DNA of 8,166 bases from Pseudomonadota bacterium (lineage in GTDB: Bacteria > Pseudomonadota > Gammaproteobacteria > Xanthomonadales > Xanthomonadaceae): positions 1 through 8,166 of the forward strand of contig JAFAFY010000243.1 of the NCBI GenBank assembly GCA_023423235.1, in the 5' to 3' direction. Below the pieces are notes generated by a model, which saw nothing but the letters and a program-made list of their open reading frames with translations, was not told the DNA's origin and searched no databases. Position numbers and translations under genes: made by a program. Below, piece by piece: positions 1 to 5,638 of the stretch (its first letter is position 1; each line of letters begins with the position of its first letter).

Positions 1-39
1 GCGACGCGAAGACGCGACAGCGCAGGGATGCGTGCGCGC

Positions 40-68
40 ATTATCCGCGCTGCCTGCCGATCTGCCCA
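40..68 (-). promoter_or_regulatory. Candidate sigma-70-type promoter pointing left, downstream of ptsI
   Basis: On the minus strand the hexamer TGGGCA (63-68) is followed after exactly 17 bases by GATAAT (40-45). These match the -35 and -10 consensus at four and five of six positions. The site lies in the non-coding stretch after ptsI and would drive a gene that starts beyond the left edge. In related xanthomonads I recall a magnesium transporter gene mgtE next, but nothing in the window shows this. A T/A-containing hexamer is uncommon in such GC-rich DNA, which adds some weight, but a two-hexamer match can arise by chance. Confidence 0.35.
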
Positions 69-85
69 GCCCGGCGTAGATCGGC
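56..85. repeat. Perfect 8-bp inverted repeat overlapping the candidate promoter
   Basis: GCCGATCT at 56-63 is the exact reverse complement of AGATCGGC at 78-85, with 14 bases between. The half-sites start 22 bases apart, about two helical turns, as expected for a dimeric DNA-binding protein. The left arm touches the -35 hexamer of the leftward promoter candidate (63-68). As RNA it could also form an 8-bp hairpin after ptsI, but no T-rich tract follows on the minus strand, so it is not a canonical terminator. The rest of 1-170 shows no gene on either strand. Its only other structure is a 7-bp inverted repeat (69-75 with 112-118) and a small CGGGC/GCCCG hairpin (114-126). Confidence 0.4.
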
Positions 86-170
86 GTCACGTTGCAGACG
101 GGCGCGCGTGTGCCGGGCTCGGCCCGCGCCAGGGCTGCGGGCAGGCGTCGGCGACACGGCAGTGGCGTGG

Positions 171-1904
171 TCAGCCTGCCGCGCGTGCAGGCTGCGCGGC
201 CTCGAGCCAGCGCGCGATGCCGGCGCGGTCGCGTGCGCGCAGCAGCCGCGTCGCGCCTGCGCGCAGTGCGCCGAGGTCCAGCCCGCGGATCGCGCGACGC
301 ACTTCGAGCATGGTGGCCGGATGCAGGCTCAGTTCCTCCAGTCCCAGGGCCATCAACAGCGGAGTCAGGCGCGCGTCGCCGGCGATCTCGCCGCAGACCG
401 ACACCGGAATGCCGCGTGCCCGCGCCAGCCGCACCACGCGGTGCACCAGTTGCAGCAGGGCCGGATGCAGCGGCGTATGCAGGTCGCCGAGGGCATCGTT
501 GTTGCGGTCGGCGGCCAGCAGGTACTGCACCAGGTCGTTGGTGCCGATCGACATGAAGTCCAGTTCGCGGATGAAACCGGGCAGCGCGATCGCCGCCGAG
601 GGCACCTCGATCATCGCCCCAAGCGGCACCTGTTCCGCCACTTCGTGGCCGTCCGCGCGCAGTTCCACATGCACGCGTGCCAGCAGTTGCTTGACCGCGA
701 GGATCTCCTCGCGGCCACTGATCATCGGCACCAGTACCCGAACCGGGCCGTAGCCCGAGGCGCGCACGATCGCGCGCAGCTGGGTTTCCATCAGCCCGGG
801 CCGCGCCATCGACAGCCGCACGCCGCGCAATCCCAGCGCGGGGTTGGGCTCGTGGCGCAGCGCCAGACCGGTGCTGTCGGCCTTGTCGGCACCGATGTCG
901 AGCGTGCGGATGGTGACGCTGCGGCCGGTCATGCCCAGCACCACGTCGCGATAGGCGCGGAACTGCGCCTCCTCGTCCGGCACGTCATCGCGCTGCAGGA
1001 ACAGGAATTCGCTGCGGTACAGACCGATGCCGGCGGCGCCCAGTGCATGCGATTCGGCGACGTCCTCGCGCGATTCGGCGTTTGCGTAGAGCTTGATGTC
1101 GATGCCGTCGAGCGACTTGCTGGGCTCCCGGCGCAGGCGGTTGAGTTGCCGCCGCTCGCGCTTCTCCTCGCGCAGCCGTCCCCGGTAGGCGCGGAGGTCG
1201 TCGGCATCGGGTTCGACCACGATCGCCCCGGTGGTGCCGTCGATGATCAGCACGTCGCCGTCGTTGACCTGCTGGATCAGTTGCGGGGCGTTGACGATCA
1301 GCGGCAGGTGCAGGCTGCGTGCGAGGATCGCCGAGTGCGACAGCGTGCTGCCGCTGGCGGTGACGATGCCGAGCACGCCCTGCGCCTGCAGCCGGCCGAT
1401 CTCCGAGGGCGCCACCGCGTCGGTGACCAGGATCTCGCCGGCCACGCCCTGCAGCGCGGCCTCGTGCGCATGCAGCGCGGCGTGGATGCGGCCGATGACA
1501 TGGTCGATGTCCTCGATCCGGCTGCGGAAATAGGCATCGTCCATCTTCTGGAAGACGGCGGCGATGCGGTCACGCTGCAGCCGCAGGGCGTAGTCGGCGC
1601 CATAGAACTCCTGGCCGACCAGGCGGTCGAGGCCGTGCAGTAGTTCGGGGTCTTCCAGCAGCAGGGTGTGCAGGTCGAGGAACTCGCCGACCTCGTGCGC
1701 CAGCGCGCCGTGTAGTTGGGTGCGCATGCCTCGGATCTCGACCCGGACCTGGTCGATCGCGGCATGCAGCCGCTGCAGTTCGGCGGCGGCCTGGTCGGCG
1801 CCGATGCGTTCTTCGGAAACCTCCAGGGCATGGGGTTCACGGACCCGCGCACGGCCGAGCGCGTTGCCGCGCGCGGCGCCGTTCCCCTGCAGGGCCTGAC
1901 GCAT
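171..1904 (-). CDS. ptsI: Phosphoenolpyruvate-protein phosphotransferase (PTS enzyme I)
   Basis: Cytoplasmic enzyme that moves phosphate from PEP to HPr, the first step of the phosphotransferase chain. The protein has 577 residues, the usual length for sugar-type enzyme I (about 575), so there is no N-terminal GAF domain as in PtsP. The N-terminal HPr-binding and swivelling domains cover roughly residues 1-230. The phospho-accepting histidine is His190 in STLSHSAILARS. The PEP-binding TIM barrel covers about 255-545, with RTLDIGADK (Arg333), GTNDLVQY (454-461) and the catalytic cysteine Cys504 in VCGEIAGD. All expected active-site residues are present. The ATG overlaps the ptsH stop by one base (TGATG). 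A strong GAGGAGG Shine-Dalgarno four bases upstream (1909-1915) lies inside the last ptsH codons, which fixes the start and suggests translational coupling. It is the last gene of the visible cluster. Confidence 0.97.
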   Translation of the reverse strand: MRQALQGNGAARGNALGRARVREPHALEVSEERIGADQAAAELQRLHAAIDQVRVEIRGMRTQLHGALAHEVGEFLDLHTLLLEDPELLHGLDRLVGQEFYGADYALRLQRDRIAAVFQKMDDAYFRSRIEDIDHVIGRIHAALHAHEAALQGVAGEILVTDAVAPSEIGRLQAQGVLGIVTASGSTLSHSAILARSLHLPLIVNAPQLIQQVNDGDVLIIDGTTGAIVVEPDADDLRAYRGRLREEKRERRQLNRLRREPSKSLDGIDIKLYANAESREDVAESHALGAAGIGLYRSEFLFLQRDDVPDEEAQFRAYRDVVLGMTGRSVTIRTLDIGADKADSTGLALRHEPNPALGLRGVRLSMARPGLMETQLRAIVRASGYGPVRVLVPMISGREEILAVKQLLARVHVELRADGHEVAEQVPLGAMIEVPSAAIALPGFIRELDFMSIGTNDLVQYLLAADRNNDALGDLHTPLHPALLQLVHRVVRLARARGIPVSVCGEIAGDARLTPLLMALGLEELSLHPATMLEVRRAIRGLDLGALRAGATRLLRARDRAGIARWLEAAQPARAAG

Positions 1905-2173
1905 CAGCCCTCCTCGTCGAACCTGCGTTCGAACAGCGCCGCCACTGCATCGGCGGCCGCGGCTTCGTCCTCGCCTTCGACCCGCAGCACGACCTGGGTA
2001 CCGTGCCCGGCGGCCAGCAGCATGACGCCCATGATGCTCTTCGCGTTGACCTCCCGGCCCTTGGCGATCAGGGTCGCGTTGCAGCGGAAGGCCGACAGCG
2101 CCTGCACCAGCTTGGCGGTGGCGCGCGCATGCAGGCCGAGCTTGTTGGCAACGAGCAGTTCACGTTCAATCAT
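1904..2173 (-). CDS. ptsH: HPr phosphocarrier protein with HprK-type Ser46 site
   Basis: Small cytoplasmic phosphocarrier of 89 residues, normal for HPr. It accepts phosphate from enzyme I on His15, in LGLHARA, and hands it to EIIA proteins. The regulatory serine is Ser46 in NAKSIMGVM (43-51), a segment very like that of Gram-positive HPr and the part recognised by HPr kinase/phosphorylase, which is encoded nearby. Position 18 is alanine rather than the proline found in E. coli and Bacillus HPr (HARA, not HxRP). The acidic end FDEEG resembles E. coli NPr, so the protein may serve both sugar-type and nitrogen-type EIIA proteins. The ATG has a Shine-Dalgarno AAGGA (2182-2186) eight bases upstream. 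The gene follows a 110-base gap with two hairpins and overlaps ptsI by one base. Confidence 0.96.
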   Translation of the reverse strand: MIERELLVANKLGLHARATAKLVQALSAFRCNATLIAKGREVNAKSIMGVMLLAAGHGTQVVLRVEGEDEAAAADAVAALFERRFDEEG

Positions 2174-2222
2174 CTAGCCGGTCCTTGGAAACAACATGGG
2201 GCGCGTAGTGCAGGGGCCAGCA

Positions 2223-2236
2223 GTGCCGGGGGGCAC
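2223..2236 (-). repeat. Small GC hairpin in the EIIA-ptsH gap
   Basis: GTGCC (2223-2227) and GGCAC (2232-2236) can pair around a four-base loop that reads CCCC in the minus-strand transcript. It is the second stem in this gap and lies about 50 bases before the ptsH start. No U-tract follows. A five-bp stem is weak evidence in GC-rich DNA, so it is recorded as structure only. Confidence 0.3.
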
Positions 2237-2255
2237 GGGCAGCATTGGCGGGCGC

Positions 2256-2283
2256 GCATGCCCGGCGCAGCGCCGGGGCATGC
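2256..2283 (-). repeat. Strong 12-bp hairpin directly after the EIIA stop codon
   Basis: The arms GCATGCCCGGCG (2256-2267) and CGCCGGGGCATGC (2271-2283) pair over 12 bp with one bulged base (an extra G on the plus strand, C in the transcript) around a three-base CAG/CTG loop. The hairpin touches the TAA stop of the EIIA gene (2284-2286). The transcript continues with GCGCCCGCCAAT and has no U-run, so it is not a classical intrinsic terminator. It may instead protect the 3' end of upstream mRNA from exonucleases, pause polymerase, or lower ptsH-ptsI expression relative to upstream genes. The stem is seen directly; the role is inference. Confidence 0.6.
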
Positions 2284-2676
2284 TTACGCATCGTCCAGCA
2301 GTACGCCGTTGCGCGCGCCTGCCGCGGCGGTGGCCGGCAGGTCCGCGAGGGTGAGCTCAGGATAATTCATCACGCGCAGCAGCATCGGCAGGCTGAGCGC
2401 CGAGACGCGCCGCGCCGGGGTGCCGAGCCGGGCCAGTTCGGCGGCGACATTGCTGGGACTGGCGCCGTAGAGATCGGTCAGGATCAGCACGCCGTCGCCG
2501 GAATCGACCTTGCGCATCATCGCACTGGCCTGTGGCAGTACCGTGTCGGGGTCGGCATCGAAAGGCACCTCGAAAAACGCGGTGCGCAGCGGCAACTGGG
2601 TCAGCAGGCGCGTCGCAGCGCCGTGCATCGCCGATCCGATACCTTCGTGTGTGAGCAGCAGGATGCCAACGGCCAT
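2284..2676 (-). CDS. PTS EIIA component, mannose family (ManX N-domain-like)
   Basis: Stand-alone EIIA of the mannose-fructose-sorbose family, 130 residues, which accepts phosphate from HPr. The active-site histidine is His10 in LLLTHEGIG, right after the first beta strand. The family motifs LTDLYGASPSN (66-76) and LSLPMLLRV (95-103) follow. There is no attached EIIB domain and no EIIB, EIIC or EIID gene in the window, so a regulatory rather than transport role is likely. The start is fixed: an in-frame TAA lies three codons upstream (TAA CGT CCA CAG ATG). No Shine-Dalgarno is visible before this ATG, which is unusual here and suggests weak or unconventional initiation. A 131-base gap separates it from rapZ, and a strong hairpin follows its stop. 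Confidence 0.92.
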   Translation of the reverse strand: MAVGILLLTHEGIGSAMHGAATRLLTQLPLRTAFFEVPFDADPDTVLPQASAMMRKVDSGDGVLILTDLYGASPSNVAAELARLGTPARRVSALSLPMLLRVMNYPELTLADLPATAAAGARNGVLLDDA

Positions 2677-2807
2677 CTGTGGACGTTAGCAGAGCAGGGG
2701 GGATTGCCGGAAGCATTGACAGCCCTGCGGTATCGCCTCCGCCGCGCTGCGCCGGCCTGTCTGGCGCGGGCGCGATGGGGTTCAGGGCAGCGGAGCTGCA
2801 GCAGCGT
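2677..2807 (-). other. 131-base gap between rapZ and the EIIA gene, no convincing element
   Basis: This gap interrupts an otherwise tight series of genes, so an internal promoter or processing site could be expected. I found no pair of -35/-10 hexamers with proper spacing and no hairpin followed by a U-run. A GCGCC/GGCGC pairing (five bp, nine-base loop) spans about 2748-2766 but has no terminator tail. No open frame with a start and coding character is visible. Confidence 0.4.
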
Positions 2808-3716
2808 TCAACCCAGCTCCCGGTGGTAGGTCGCGACATCGCCCCAGCCGGTCTCGCGGGCGTGCCGGGCCAGCATCTCGGCCAGGTACACCGAGCGGTG
2901 GCGGCCGCCGCTGCAGCCGATGGCGACGGTGACGTAGCTGCGCGTGCCGCTGCGCAGGCGCGGTAGCCAGTTGTCGAGGAACTGGGCGACCTGGGCGATG
3001 TACTGGCCCACGTCCTCCTGCGCCTCGAAATACGTGCGCACGTCGGCATCGCGCCCCGACAGCGGCCGCAGCCGCGGGTCCCAGTGCGGGTTGGGCAGGG
3101 CGCGGGCATCGAACACGAAATCGGCATCGGCCGGGACGCCGCGGCGGTAGGCAAAGGATTCGAACAGCAGCGGGACCGACTCGTCGAGGCTCAGTTCCAG
3201 CTCGGTAAGCATGCGCCGGCGCAGCTGGTGGACGTTGAGGTCGCTGGTGTCGATGACAATGTCCGCCAGCGCGCGCAGCGGGCGCAGCAGCTGACGCTCG
3301 CGCGCGATCGCGTCCGCCAGCGAGAGGCCGAAGCGGCTCAGCGGATGGCGCCGGCGGGTGTCGGCGAAGCGGCGCAGCAGGACTTCGTCGCCACTCTCGA
3401 AGAACACAAGCCGCGGATCGAGACCGAGGTTGCCGACCTGCGCCAGCCATGCGGAAACATCGTTGAGGTCGTTGCGCCGGTTGCGCACGTCGATGCCGAC
3501 CGCCAGCCGGCGCGGCGGATCGTCGGCGCGGGTGACGCTGCGCACGAACTCGGGCAGCAGTTCCGCGGGCAGGTTGTCCACGCAGTAGAAGTCGAGGTCC
3601 TCGAACGTGCGCAGCGCCACCGACTTGCCGCTGCCCGACAGTCCGCTGACGACATACAGCGCAGGTGGCGATGCGGGTTTCCCGGGGGGCGTTACGTTGT
3701 CACCGATGCCGCTCAT
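2808..3716 (-). CDS. rapZ: RNase adapter protein RapZ, P-loop nucleotide-binding
   Basis: RapZ (formerly YvcJ/YhbJ) is a cytoplasmic P-loop protein. In E. coli it directs RNase E to the small RNA GlmZ and so controls glucosamine-6-phosphate synthase. This copy has 302 residues against 284 in E. coli, with about 18 extra N-terminal residues before VVSGLSGSGKS. The Walker A motif is residues 25-32. FYCVDNLP (43-50), DTRRRHPLS (119-127), FVFDARALPNPHWDP (200-214) and the C-terminal GCSGGRHRSV (267-276) are typical. The end differs from E. coli: it stops at TYHRELG and lacks the Lys-Arg-Lys tail used for RNA binding there. The ATG overlaps the hprK stop as ATGA, indicating coupling. Identity is secure; the sRNA-adapter role in this organism is not. 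Confidence 0.95.
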   Translation of the reverse strand: MSGIGDNVTPPGKPASPPALYVVSGLSGSGKSVALRTFEDLDFYCVDNLPAELLPEFVRSVTRADDPPRRLAVGIDVRNRRNDLNDVSAWLAQVGNLGLDPRLVFFESGDEVLLRRFADTRRRHPLSRFGLSLADAIARERQLLRPLRALADIVIDTSDLNVHQLRRRMLTELELSLDESVPLLFESFAYRRGVPADADFVFDARALPNPHWDPRLRPLSGRDADVRTYFEAQEDVGQYIAQVAQFLDNWLPRLRSGTRSYVTVAIGCSGGRHRSVYLAEMLARHARETGWGDVATYHRELG

Positions 3717-4669
3717 GGCATGCCCTGCTCGAGGAAGCGCGAGTGCCGGGCCAGGAATGCGACCGCCGGGTCCAGGCCCTTGGCGCGCAGGATATGGGTG
3801 CGCGCGGCGGCCTCGGCCAGCACCGCCAGGTTGCGGCCGGGCATCACCGGCAGGGTGATCAGCGGCACGTCGAGGTCCAGTACCCGGCGCACGCCCAGGT
3901 CGCCGGTCAGGCGCACCATGCCGTCGCCGTCGGCAGGCATCTCGGCGTTGGGCCGGCTGAGGTGGATGATCAGGCGCAGGTACTTGTTCCGCTTGACCGC
4001 GGTGTCGCCGAACATCTCACGGATGTTCAGCACGCCCAGGCCGCGCAGTTCCAGCAGGTCCTGCAGCAGTTCCGGGCAGGTGCCGTCGAGTACGTCCGGG
4101 GCGATCTGGGTGAACTCAGGCGCATCGTCGGCGACCAGGCGATGGCCGCGCGTGACCAGTTCCAGCGCGAGCTCGCTCTTGCCCGAGCCCGACTCGCCGG
4201 TGATCAGCACGCCGATCGAATAGACCTCCATGAACACCCCGTGCAGGGTGATCCGCGGCGCCAGCACCCGGGCCAGGTGGTACTGCAGCAGGTTGAGCAG
4301 TTCATGGCCGCGGTTGGGCGAGCTCCACAGCGGCGTGCGCGATTCCTCGGCAGCCTCGCGCAGGTCCTCGGGGCAGGGCTGGTCCTTGCTGATGACCAGC
4401 GCCAGCGGGCCGTATTGCATGACCCGCTCGATGGTTTCCCAGCGCAGCCGCGAATCCAGGCTGTCGAGCCAGTTCAGCTCCTCGGTGCCGAGGATCTGGA
4501 CCTTGTTGGGATAGATGATGTTGAGGTAGCCGGCCAGCGACGGCCGCCGGGCGATGGTCTCCACCGCCTCGAGCGTACGCTGGCTGCCCTGCTGCCCGGC
4601 CAGCCAGCGCAGCGCCAGCCGTTCGTGCAACTGGTTGAACAGGGTCTGGGCATCGATGGTCGCGTTCAA
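3713..4669 (-). CDS. hprK: HPr kinase/phosphorylase HprK, TTG start
   Basis: Bifunctional enzyme that phosphorylates HPr on Ser46 with ATP (or PPi) and removes that phosphate again, linking metabolic state to PTS flow. I place the start at TTG 4669, giving 318 residues, the normal family length. The TTG overlaps the ptsN stop (TTGA, four shared bases), and the protein then reads NATIDAQTLFNQ, a normal HprK beginning. The frame stays open upstream to 4831, but that stretch lies inside ptsN and is proline/arginine-rich shadow sequence. The N-terminal domain is about 1-130. The catalytic domain has His143, Walker A GESGSGKS (158-165), the acidic pair Asp181-Asp182, the family signature LELRGLG (206-212) and the C-terminal PGRNLAVLAEAAA (277-289). 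No clear Shine-Dalgarno precedes the TTG, so expression probably depends on translation of ptsN. It ends in an ATGA overlap with rapZ. Confidence 0.95.
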   Translation of the reverse strand: MNATIDAQTLFNQLHERLALRWLAGQQGSQRTLEAVETIARRPSLAGYLNIIYPNKVQILGTEELNWLDSLDSRLRWETIERVMQYGPLALVISKDQPCPEDLREAAEESRTPLWSSPNRGHELLNLLQYHLARVLAPRITLHGVFMEVYSIGVLITGESGSGKSELALELVTRGHRLVADDAPEFTQIAPDVLDGTCPELLQDLLELRGLGVLNIREMFGDTAVKRNKYLRLIIHLSRPNAEMPADGDGMVRLTGDLGVRRVLDLDVPLITLPVMPGRNLAVLAEAAARTHILRAKGLDPAVAFLARHSRFLEQGMP

Positions 4670-5136
4670 CGCACGGCCCCGGCGTGGCGGCCGCGCTCGA
4701 GCATCAGGCTGCGCAGCCGCGGCAGGTCGGGTGCCTCGCGCAGCGCCTCGCGGAACTCCGCATCGGAGAACCGCTCGACCAGGCTGGCCAGGCAGTCCAG
4801 GTGCTGTTCCACCAGGTGGTCCGGCGTGCACATGGCGCAGACCAGGTCGACCGGCACGCCGTCGGCGGCGCCGAACTCGATGGGATGGGAGAGCCGCAGG
4901 AACGCGGCGCGGGGTTCACGGAAGGCGGTGCTGCGGGCATGCGGGATGGCGATGCCGCGGCCGATGCCGGTACTGCCCAGGCGCTCGCGTTCGCGCAGCG
5001 CCTGGGCCAGTGGTGGCGTGGTGGTGGGGGAACTGCCGGCGAGCAGGCGGGCGGCGGCGTCGAGCACCACATCCCGCGAACCGGGCGCAACGAGCATGAC
5101 GATACGGTCGGCCGAAAGCAGATCGGAAAATGGCAT
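4666..5136 (-). CDS. ptsN: PTS EIIA-Ntr regulatory protein PtsN
   Basis: Nitrogen-related EIIA of the fructose/mannitol family, 156 residues. It is a cytoplasmic regulator whose phosphorylation state controls partners such as potassium transport or sensor kinases in other proteobacteria; the targets here are unknown. The phospho-accepting histidine is His66 in GIGRGIAIPHAR (57-68), the family motif. Placement after rpoN and hpf is the classical location. No NPr (ptsO) gene is in the window, so the HPr encoded downstream is the obvious phosphate donor. The ATG at 5136 lacks a good Shine-Dalgarno in the 37-base gap after hpf. It is still the best start because the protein begins MPFSDLLSADRI, as expected for the family. 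The stop overlaps the TTG start of hprK. Confidence 0.95.
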   Translation of the reverse strand: MPFSDLLSADRIVMLVAPGSRDVVLDAAARLLAGSSPTTTPPLAQALRERERLGSTGIGRGIAIPHARSTAFREPRAAFLRLSHPIEFGAADGVPVDLVCAMCTPDHLVEQHLDCLASLVERFSDAEFREALREAPDLPRLRSLMLERGRHAGAVR

Positions 5137-5173
5137 GCCGCGCTGGCCCGGGAACTCTCGTGGGAGCAGCAGC

Positions 5174-5503
5174 CTAGCCGAAAGCGCCCTCGCGTGCAGG
5201 GTTCTCGCCGCGGCGGTAATCGTCGACCGACTTCTTGCGCTGCTTGACGATCAGCCGGTCGAGCTTGTCGGCCAGCAGGTCGATCGCCGCGTACATGTCG
5301 GCGGCAATGGCGTTGGCGTGCAGGGTCTTGCCGGCAAGGGAGAAGGTGGCTTCGGCCTTGTGATTGGGCTTCTCGACGCTGAGCTGGGTGCGCATTCCCA
5401 GGGGCCTGTCGACACGGCGGCCGAGGCGCTTGAGCTTGGTTTCCACGTAATCGCGCAGTGCGGGCGTCACCTCGATCTGGTGGCCATGGGTTTCGACATG
5501 CAT
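5174..5503 (-). CDS. hpf: Ribosome hibernation promoting factor (short HPF)
   Basis: Small S30AE-family protein that binds the 30S decoding region in stationary phase, blocks translation and promotes 100S ribosome dimers. I choose ATG 5503, giving 109 residues and beginning MHVETHGHQIEVTPALRDYV. A longer reading from TTG 5509 would sit directly against the AAGGAGG Shine-Dalgarno with no spacer, whereas ATG 5503 has six bases. The fold signature is visible: a first beta strand, helix 1 with KLKRLGRR (23-30), and helix 2 around AADMYAAIDLLADKLDRLIVKQRKK (about residues 67-91), rich in the basic residues that face 16S rRNA. There is no C-terminal dimerisation domain, so it is not the long form. 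It sits between rpoN and ptsN as in many gammaproteobacteria. Its leader can form a structure that covers the ribosome-binding site. Confidence 0.95.
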   Translation of the reverse strand: MHVETHGHQIEVTPALRDYVETKLKRLGRRVDRPLGMRTQLSVEKPNHKAEATFSLAGKTLHANAIAADMYAAIDLLADKLDRLIVKQRKKSVDDYRRGENPAREGAFG

Positions 5504-5509
5504 CGGCAA

Positions 5510-5516
5510 CCTCCTT
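5510..5516 (-). promoter_or_regulatory. Strong Shine-Dalgarno of hpf that decides the start
   Basis: AAGGAGG on the minus strand, six bases before ATG 5503. It is the closest match to the anti-Shine-Dalgarno consensus among the genes that follow a gap here. It rules out the in-frame TTG at 5509, which would touch it. Most of it lies within the 3' arm of a predicted leader hairpin. Confidence 0.85.
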
Positions 5517-5560
5517 CTACGATTTGGGAAGGAACGCCGGCGGGATTTCCGGCGGTCCCG
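5511..5560 (-). promoter_or_regulatory. Structured hpf leader with a Shine-Dalgarno-sequestering hairpin
   Basis: In the transcript, UUCCUUC (5534-5528) can pair with GAAGGAG (5517-5511), giving six Watson-Crick pairs and one G-U pair around a ten-base A/U-containing loop. The 3' arm covers most of the hpf Shine-Dalgarno. Directly upstream and abutting it, CGCCGG (5554-5549) and CCGGCG (5540-5535) form a second stem with an eight-base loop. An alternative CGGGA/UCCCG stem (5560-5556 with 5545-5541) competes with the second one. The arrangement could work as a translational switch, for example thermal or ribosome-dependent. The pairing is seen in the sequence; the regulation is inferred. Confidence 0.45.
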
Positions 5561-5623
5561 GACAGAGTAGCGCAGCCGGGGAGAGGTGCAACCGCCACCT
5601 CGCCGGCACTGTCTGGGACCACG

Positions 5624-5635
5624 CCGGGCGCCCGG
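5624..5635. repeat. 12-bp perfect palindrome just after the rpoN stop
   Basis: CCGGGCGCCCGG lies three bases past the rpoN TGA. As RNA it leaves only a four-bp stem if a four-base loop is kept, and no U-tract follows, so a terminator is unlikely. All bases are G or C, so it may be chance. Confidence 0.25.
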
Positions 5636-5638
5636 AGT

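Noticed and set aside
69..126. A terminator after ptsI
   Set aside because: The inverted repeat 69-75/112-118 has a 36-base loop, and the 114-126 hairpin has only five bp. Neither is followed by T residues on the minus strand.
108..1643. A 511-codon plus-strand open frame
   Set aside because: It is codon-aligned antisense to ptsI, whose active-site motifs are all intact. The product has the low-complexity Gln/His/Arg/Ala composition of an antisense shadow.
4670..4831. A 54-residue N-terminal extension of HprK from an ATG at 4831
   Set aside because: It lies wholly within ptsN in another frame, is Pro/Arg/Ala-rich, and would make HprK longer than its family. The TTG at 4669 gives the normal length and N-terminus.
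5560..5610. A possible sigma-70 promoter (TTGCAC, 16 bases, TACTCT) or sigma-54 promoter before hpf
   Set aside because: The hexamers match only three of six positions each. For sigma-54 there is no GG at the required ten-base distance upstream of the TTGCA-like GC. hpf may be transcribed from upstream.
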